Source: an uncultured Bacilli bacterium (lineage in GTDB: Bacteria; Bacillota_I; Bacilli_A; RF39; UBA660). Taken from it: a stretch of 33,523 nucleotides of DNA. The notes beneath the pieces are model-generated. The model saw only the letters and a program-made list of their open reading frames with translations. It ran no database searches and was not told the origin of the DNA. This document shows positions 29,680-33,523 of the stretch, piece by piece. Location of the stretch: the NCBI GenBank assembly GCA_947626095.1, contig CANQQV010000016.1, positions 1-33,523 of the forward strand. The letters are read 5' to 3'. Positions within the stretch are counted from its first letter, which is position 1, and each line of letters opens with the position of its first letter. A program made the translations under genes and the position numbers.

Positions 29680-30665
29680 TTTAGATTATCTTTAAAAAAC
29701 TTTTCTATTTTATCAAATGGAATTATATCTTTATTATCATATAAATCAGTATGAACAGCATTAGGAATTATCATTAGTTCTTTATTATCAGTATAATTAC
29801 TATTTGTGGTCATATTTTTATAAGCATCTTTACTAAAATAACAAGAATGAGCTTTTTCGCCATGAATCATTAGAACAGCACTTCTAATTTCATTACTATA
29901 TTGTAAAATTGGTTAATTTATAAAAGACATACATCCTATTTTATTCCATCCACCATTAGAATTTAAACTTCTTTTATGATATGCTCTACCTTTATAATAT
30001 TCACTATAATCTTTAACATAGAATGGTGCATCATCTGGTACAGGTAAATCTAAGCATCCTCCACCAAGTTCATAACTACCATTTTCATAATCAACTATTC
30101 TTTGGGCATTAAGATTTTTTTTCATTCCATATCTGGCATTTTCATTATCACTCTCATCAAAATAACCATTAGCATTAACTCTTGACATATCATACATAGT
30201 AGAAATAACTGAGGCTTTAATTCTTGTATCAAGAGCTGCAACATTTAAGGCCATTCCACCCCAACCACAAATACCAACAATACCAATCCTTTCAGGATCT
30301 ACATTAGGAAGTGTTGATAGGAAGTCGATAGATGCTTGATAATCTTCGGTATTTATATCAGGACTAGCCATATATCTTGGTGTTCCTCCTGATTCTCCAG
30401 TAAATGATGGATCAAAGGCGATTGTTAAAAATCCTCTTTCAGCAAGTTCTTGGGCATATAAGCCACTTGCTTGTTCTTTTACTGCTCCAAAAGGTCCACA
30501 TACACTAATTGCTGCTAATTTACCTTCATAATTTTTAGGCACATACATATCAGCAACAAGTGTTATTCCATAACGATTATGAAAAGTTACTTTCTTATGA
30601 TTAACCTTATCACTTTTAGGGAATGTTTTATCCCATTCTTCAACTAAATTTAATTCTTCTTTCAT
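29676..30665 (-). pseudogene. Alpha/beta hydrolase interrupted by an in-frame TAA
   Basis: One reading frame encodes an alpha/beta hydrolase related to dienelactone hydrolase-like and YcjY-like enzymes. The first 250 codons (30665-29916) include the nucleophile elbow GICGWGGMAL with Cys133, then stop at TAA (29915..29913). The same frame continues without any shift: PILQYSNEIRSAVLMIHGEK, then NAVHTDLYD, which holds the likely catalytic His. The truncated product would lack that His and should be inactive. A single base change (for example CAA to TAA) explains it; a sequencing error is possible. An internal ATG at 29870 could only make a meaningless fragment. Confidence 0.82.
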
Positions 30666-31111
30666 TTTTCATCTTTCCTTTCATTTTTGGGTATTTTATC
30701 TATTTCTAAAGTAGGAAGAGTTGATGTAATATTTTCAACTATTTTTTCAGTTCCTGCTTTAATAGCTGTTTTATAATACCATTCCTTATATTCTAATTCT
30801 TTATAACAATCTTTTAATTTTTTTAATTCTTTTTCTATAGCTTGCTTCTGCTCTAAAATCATATTATATCTTTCTTTTAAAGTACTATCTCCCTCTTCTG
30901 CTAAGTCGACATACTCTTTAATTTTAGAAATAGGCATATTAATATTTTTCAAACAATTTAAAACTCTTAACCATTTAAAGTCTTTATCTTCAAAAACTCT
31001 TCGTCCATTAACTTTTTTAACATTTGGAAGTAAGCCCATTGAATCATAATATCGTAAAGTTGATGGTGCAACATTCATCATATCAGCAACTTCTTTAATA
31101 GAATATGACAT
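30662..31111 (-). CDS. MerR-family regulator, AdhR/NmlR-like
   Basis: A 149-residue MerR-type activator: a winged helix (YSIKEVADMMNVAPSTLRYYDSMGLLP, GRRVFEDKDFKWLRVLNCLKNINMP), a long dimerisation coiled coil (75-115) and a short C-terminal tail without a metal-binding loop. Cys53 lies where AdhR/NmlR proteins carry their conserved reactive Cys, so electrophile or aldehyde sensing is likely. Its promoter has the 19-bp spacer and dyad typical of the family, so it probably autoactivates. Its stop overlaps the hydrolase start (ATGA). It is the first gene of the redox operon. Confidence 0.9.
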   Translation of the reverse strand: MSYSIKEVADMMNVAPSTLRYYDSMGLLPNVKKVNGRRVFEDKDFKWLRVLNCLKNINMPISKIKEYVDLAEEGDSTLKERYNMILEQKQAIEKELKKLKDCYKELEYKEWYYKTAIKAGTEKIVENITSTLPTLEIDKIPKNERKDEK

Positions 31112-31131
31112 ATAATCCTCCTCTCATTATA

Positions 31132-31162
31132 ATTATACAAGTTAAAGTTAACTTTAAGTCAA
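31132..31162 (-). promoter_or_regulatory. MerR-type promoter/operator of redox operon
   Basis: TTGACT (31162..31157), a 19-bp spacer and TATAAT (31137..31132) on the minus strand. The spacer contains the 16-bp perfect palindrome TTAAAGTTAACTTTAA (31142-31157), which closely resembles AdhR/NmlR operators. The over-long spacer is the mark of MerR activation by DNA distortion. Confidence 0.85.
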
Positions 31163-31164
31163 TA

Positions 31165-31198
31165 CAAAAATAAAATAAGTTATAAATTTAACTTATTT
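31165..31198 (-). terminator. AT-rich terminator of sigma/anti-sigma unit
   Basis: AAATAAGTTA (31173-31182) pairs with TAACTTATTT (31189-31198) around a 6-nt loop, followed on the minus strand by TATTTTTGT. The low GC of the stem lowers confidence. Confidence 0.55.
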
Positions 31199-31214
31199 CA
31201 TCTAAAATATAATT

Positions 31215-31934
31215 TTATTTTAAAATTGATACTAAATAATTAGAAAATTCTTGTTCTGTTATATTAGAAGTTTCAATATCAAAATAATAACCATTATAAC
31301 TGAATGTAGTATAAAAACTATTTTCATATTTATATATTTTTAAATCTATATTATTTATTGTTGTTATTTTACTATCTTCTTCACTAAAATAATAATCTCT
31401 TAATGGTTCTTGTTCTTCTGAATATTTAACTTCAATACTTCTTTCATTACCATCAGTAATAAGCATTATATAATTAGCTACTGTATCATATTCTTTACTA
31501 TCTTTATCTTTTTTAACATAAACAATATAATTTTTAGTTTGAGTTAAATCACGAGGAATAATAAACCATTCTTCATTTTGATTTTCATTTACTTTAAAAG
31601 GATAAGGTATGTTAACACCACTAACAGTTTTGACATCAGCATCTAATTTTGTCATACCTACTTTTGCTAAATCATTGATATTTAAAGTTATATTGTTTTC
31701 TTTATCGATATATGGTTTATTTTCAAGTAAGTCATTATTATCATTTTTATAATTTAAAAAGATAATTCCACTTATAACAACTATTAAACATATTGGTACT
31801 AAAGACCATTTTAATAAATTATTTTCCTTTTTCATTTTGTCTTCCTTCTCTATTTTCTTAATTATTTCATTATAATTATTTGTTGGGTTAATATCTTGTT
31901 CTATTGCTTTTTTTAATTTTTCTTTGTTAGTCAT
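31215..31934 (-). CDS. Putative anti-sigma factor, single-TM
   Basis: About 239 residues: a cytoplasmic segment (1-42), one membrane helix (about 43-61) and an extracellular domain of ~175 residues (residue numbers from the chosen start). Directly downstream of and overlapping an ECF sigma gene by 8 bp, it has the layout of a membrane anti-sigma factor. No ZAS zinc motif (HxxxCxxC) is present. The extracellular domain (YPFKVNENQNEEWFIIPRD and following) is unrecognised and could be the sensor. An earlier start (31955) is possible, but GGGGGT before the ATG at 31934 supports this one. Confidence 0.7.
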   Translation of the reverse strand: MTNKEKLKKAIEQDINPTNNYNEIIKKIEKEDKMKKENNLLKWSLVPICLIVVISGIIFLNYKNDNNDLLENKPYIDKENNITLNINDLAKVGMTKLDADVKTVSGVNIPYPFKVNENQNEEWFIIPRDLTQTKNYIVYVKKDKDSKEYDTVANYIMLITDGNERSIEVKYSEEQEPLRDYYFSEEDSKITTINNIDLKIYKYENSFYTTFSYNGYYFDIETSNITEQEFSNYLVSILK

Positions 31935-32478
31935 TAGAAATACCCCCATCTCCAAATTTTTTTTGCAATTCTTTTAATGTCCTATAAATTAAATTTTTTA
32001 TATATGATTCACTTACATTTAATTCTTTAGCTATTTCTTTAATAGATAACTCTAGTTTATAATACAAATAAAATACTTTAGGAATATCTTGATTCTTTTT
32101 ACTTTTAATAAATTGCCATATAGTAAGCCAATTATCTTTTTGAATAACTATATTTTCAATATTAATTTTATCTTCTAAAAGATCAATTAACTCTATATCT
32201 TTATCATTTTTTTCAAAGATAGATATAGTCTTTATTTTTTGTAGTAAAGTATAATGTTTTTTGATTTTGTTATTAGCAATACCTATAAGATAGCTTTTAA
32301 TGTTATCATTTGATAATTCTTTTTTATTTATAATGTTCCATAATTCTAAATATGTTTCTTGAATAATATCATTAGCATCATTTATATTATGACATTTTAT
32401 AATTACATATTTAAGTAAATCTAAATAAGTTTTATCATATATATTATTAAATTTATATAGGTAAGTATCGCTAGCCAT
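31927..32478 (-). CDS. ECF-type RNA polymerase sigma factor
   Basis: About 183 residues with the two ECF domains: sigma2 (LDLLKYVIIKCHNINDANDIIQETYLELWNIIN) and sigma4 (VFYLYYKLELSIKEIAKELNVSESYIKNLIYRTLKELQKKF). The sigma4 helix-turn-helix would read a GAAAC-type -35, and such a sequence lies at its own promoter. GTG/ATG codons at 32487 and 32484 fall inside AGGTGATG, so the ATG at 32478 is the better start. It overlaps the putative anti-sigma gene. Confidence 0.9.
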   Translation of the reverse strand: MASDTYLYKFNNIYDKTYLDLLKYVIIKCHNINDANDIIQETYLELWNIINKKELSNDNIKSYLIGIANNKIKKHYTLLQKIKTISIFEKNDKDIELIDLLEDKINIENIVIQKDNWLTIWQFIKSKKNQDIPKVFYLYYKLELSIKEIAKELNVSESYIKNLIYRTLKELQKKFGDGGISND

Positions 32479-32498
32479 ATTCATCACCTACAATACAA

Positions 32499-32527
32499 TT
32501 ATCCCAACTTTTTTTGAAAAAGTTTCA
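32499..32527 (-). promoter_or_regulatory. Candidate ECF autoregulatory promoter
   Basis: TGAAAC (32527..32522) followed 17 bases later by GGATAA (32504..32499), just upstream of the ECF sigma gene. TGAAAC is the typical -35 of ECF promoters and is unlike the sigma-A promoters in this window. Confidence 0.5.
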
Positions 32528-32545
32528 AAAATTTATTTTTAGTCA

Positions 32546-32576
32546 TATAAAAAGCAAATCTCATGTGGAGTTTGCT
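32546..32576 (-). terminator. Terminator of DUF2798 gene
   Basis: AGCAAA (32553-32558) pairs with TTTGCT (32571-32576), extended by TCTC/GAG with a bulge. TTTTTAT follows on the minus strand. Confidence 0.75.
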
Positions 32577-32594
32577 CATACAAATTGTATTTTT

Positions 32595-33134
32595 TTATTT
32601 TCTTTTAAAGATTAATTTAAATGTTTGTCTAACAAAAGGTTGAATAAAGAATAATTGAGAGAAATAAGCAAATGGGAAATTAAAACAAATCAATTTTAAC
32701 CAATTAGCTAACAAAGTAAATATATTAAATCCCATATAATAAGGATAATATAAAAACGCTGCTATAAAACTCATTACAGGTACCATTATTCCTACTGTAG
32801 CACATATTACTGCTGTTTCAAAATGAACTGGATCAGTTTTTTTGATATTAAAGTTTTTACATGCCATTTTAAATGAAAAAGGTTGACCTATTAACATTTC
32901 TGCTAAATAGGCAAAACAAAATTCTACTAAAACAACTGCCCATATAGGTAAATAACGACCAAACATATAAACTCCACCAAGTTTATTAATAGCATTTAGT
33001 ACACTATTAGCACCTGTTAAATTCATAAGTGTTGTTCCATTTACAACATATAAACTATAAAAGACATATGCATGAACGGTAATAATTACAGTAATTAAAG
33101 CAAACAATGCTCTTTCTTTTTTATTTGTAGGCAT
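32595..33134 (-). CDS. DUF2798 family membrane protein
   Basis: A 179-residue integral membrane protein with four predicted helices and a basic C terminus. The opening MPTNKKERALFALITVIITVHAYVFYS matches DUF2798 proteins of Firmicutes, and AEMLIGQPFSFKMA and the FFIQPFVRQTFKLIF end also fit. Function is unknown; related genes often lie near drug-responsive regulators. AAAGGAGGTGA gives strong translation. It has its own terminator and a possible operator-bearing promoter. Confidence 0.85.
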   Translation of the reverse strand: MPTNKKERALFALITVIITVHAYVFYSLYVVNGTTLMNLTGANSVLNAINKLGGVYMFGRYLPIWAVVLVEFCFAYLAEMLIGQPFSFKMACKNFNIKKTDPVHFETAVICATVGIMVPVMSFIAAFLYYPYYMGFNIFTLLANWLKLICFNFPFAYFSQLFFIQPFVRQTFKLIFKRK

Positions 33135-33209
33135 TTAATTCACCTCCTTTTTGGCAATAAAAAACACATATGGCACTATCACATTTTCTAAATACATTTC
33201 TGTAATCAG

Positions 33210-33238
33210 ATTTATGTGCATAGCACTACATGTGTCAA
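33210..33238 (-). promoter_or_regulatory. Possible DUF2798 gene promoter with small dyad
   Basis: TTGACA (33238..33233) is a perfect -35, but the -10 17 bp away (ATAAAT, 33215..33210) is weak. GTGC-ATA-GCAC (33216-33226) is an inverted repeat inside the spacer. Either activator dependence or repression is possible. Confidence 0.4.
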
Positions 33239-33352
33239 ATGTATTACTTGTTAAATATAACATAATTTAAATTTTTTTGTAAGTATTTTTATTCTTACAA
33301 ATTACTATTTATTTGACTCATACAAATTGTAATTTGCACTTATTATATTTGT

Positions 33353-33523
33353 TTAATCCACATTTACACCTTTCTTGAATATTTTTATATCTATGAAATA
33401 ATAGATACCAATTAAAATGATATATAAGCATATTCCTAAAACTAATGCTGTTTTTACAATATCAACTGTAAGTGTATTACTTATATTTGAATTAAATAAA
33501 GCCATAATACTTGGATTAAATAA
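33353..33523 (-). CDS. C-terminal end of a membrane protein, probably ABC permease
   Basis: The last 56 codons of a gene that enters from the right edge. It encodes one membrane helix (about residues 24-43: KTALVLGICLYIILIGIYYF), then a short tail IDIKIFKKGVNVD. A final helix ending in a Lys/Phe tail of this kind is common in ABC-2 type permeases, but the fragment is too short for assignment. The stop is TAA (33355..33353). Confidence 0.6.
   Translation of the reverse strand, partial: LFNPSIMALFNSNISNTLTVDIVKTALVLGICLYIILIGIYYFIDIKIFKKGVNVD

Noticed and set aside
29676-29870. Separate 64-residue protein
   Set aside because: It is in frame with, and continues, the alpha/beta hydrolase; it starts mid-domain and is part of the interrupted gene.
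32506-32526. AACTTTTT/AAAAAGTT hairpin as terminator
   Set aside because: No T-run follows on either strand in the needed direction; it coincides with the ECF-like promoter.
33276-33301. TTTGTAAG/CTTACAAA hairpin as terminator of the partial membrane gene
   Set aside because: On the minus strand the stem is followed by A residues, not a T-run.
33320-33332. ATACA-AAT-TGTAA palindrome resembling a BceR-type box
   Set aside because: The spacer is 3 bp instead of 4, and no promoter is positioned beside it.

Overview
The window is AT-rich DNA from a low-GC Gram-positive bacterium, probably a gut-associated member of the Bacilli (Erysipelotrichales/RF39-like is my guess, not demonstrated). Supporting points are B. 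subtilis-type gene families (YbxB, YxdJKLM-YxeA, DinD, AdhR-type MerR, ECF sigma), strong AGGAGG/GGTGA ribosome binding sites, TTGACA/TATAAT or extended -10 promoters, and a bile salt hydrolase. TGA is used as a stop (rpoB, the YbxB-like gene), so this is not a mycoplasma-type code. I see no rRNA, tRNA, CRISPR array or insertion sequence.

Region 1 (1-9028, all minus strand) holds the start of rpoC, complete rpoB and a YbxB-type rRNA methyltransferase. Upstream lie a membrane-anchored lysozyme-fold protein, an M29 aminopeptidase, a nucleoside deoxyribosyltransferase-like protein and a two-TM protein. rpoB carries Lys and Asp at two classical rifampicin-resistance positions. The ribosomal protein genes that usually precede ybxB-rpoB are not here.

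Region 2 (9153-14250) has plus-strand genes for a possible Cys-His-Asp enzyme, two paralogous Asn-rich single-TM proteins and a PepSY protein. A minus-strand MacB-like ABC pair lies between the two paralogs. Region 3 (14287-17256, minus) is a compact operon: 5-formyl-THF cyclo-ligase, DUF1848, an anchored cyclophilin-like protein and bile salt hydrolase. Region 4 (17310-19032, minus) pairs an E2/CAT-like protein lacking the catalytic His with an MBL-fold protein that has Asn at a usual metal-ligand position.

Region 5 (19121-25635, minus) is a complete peptide-sensing and detoxification module: response regulator, intramembrane-sensing kinase, ABC ATPase, BceB-type permease, VanZ-RDD fusion, lipoprotein and YxeA-family protein. 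Both promoters carry an exact TTACA-N4-TGTAA palindrome of the BceR/YxdJ type, so the circuit can be read from the sequence. An SOS-controlled dinD (25773-26615) follows as its own unit.

Region 6 (26756-31162, minus) is a MerR-headed redox/detoxification operon: AdhR-like MerR, a nonsense-interrupted alpha/beta hydrolase, membrane-anchored aldo/keto reductase, anchored flavodoxin, soluble flavodoxin, CMD protein and cupin. Its promoter has the 19-bp spacer and dyad expected of MerR activators. Region 7 (31215-33523, minus) has an ECF sigma/putative anti-sigma pair with an ECF-like promoter, a DUF2798 membrane protein, and the C-terminal end of a membrane protein, probably an ABC permease.
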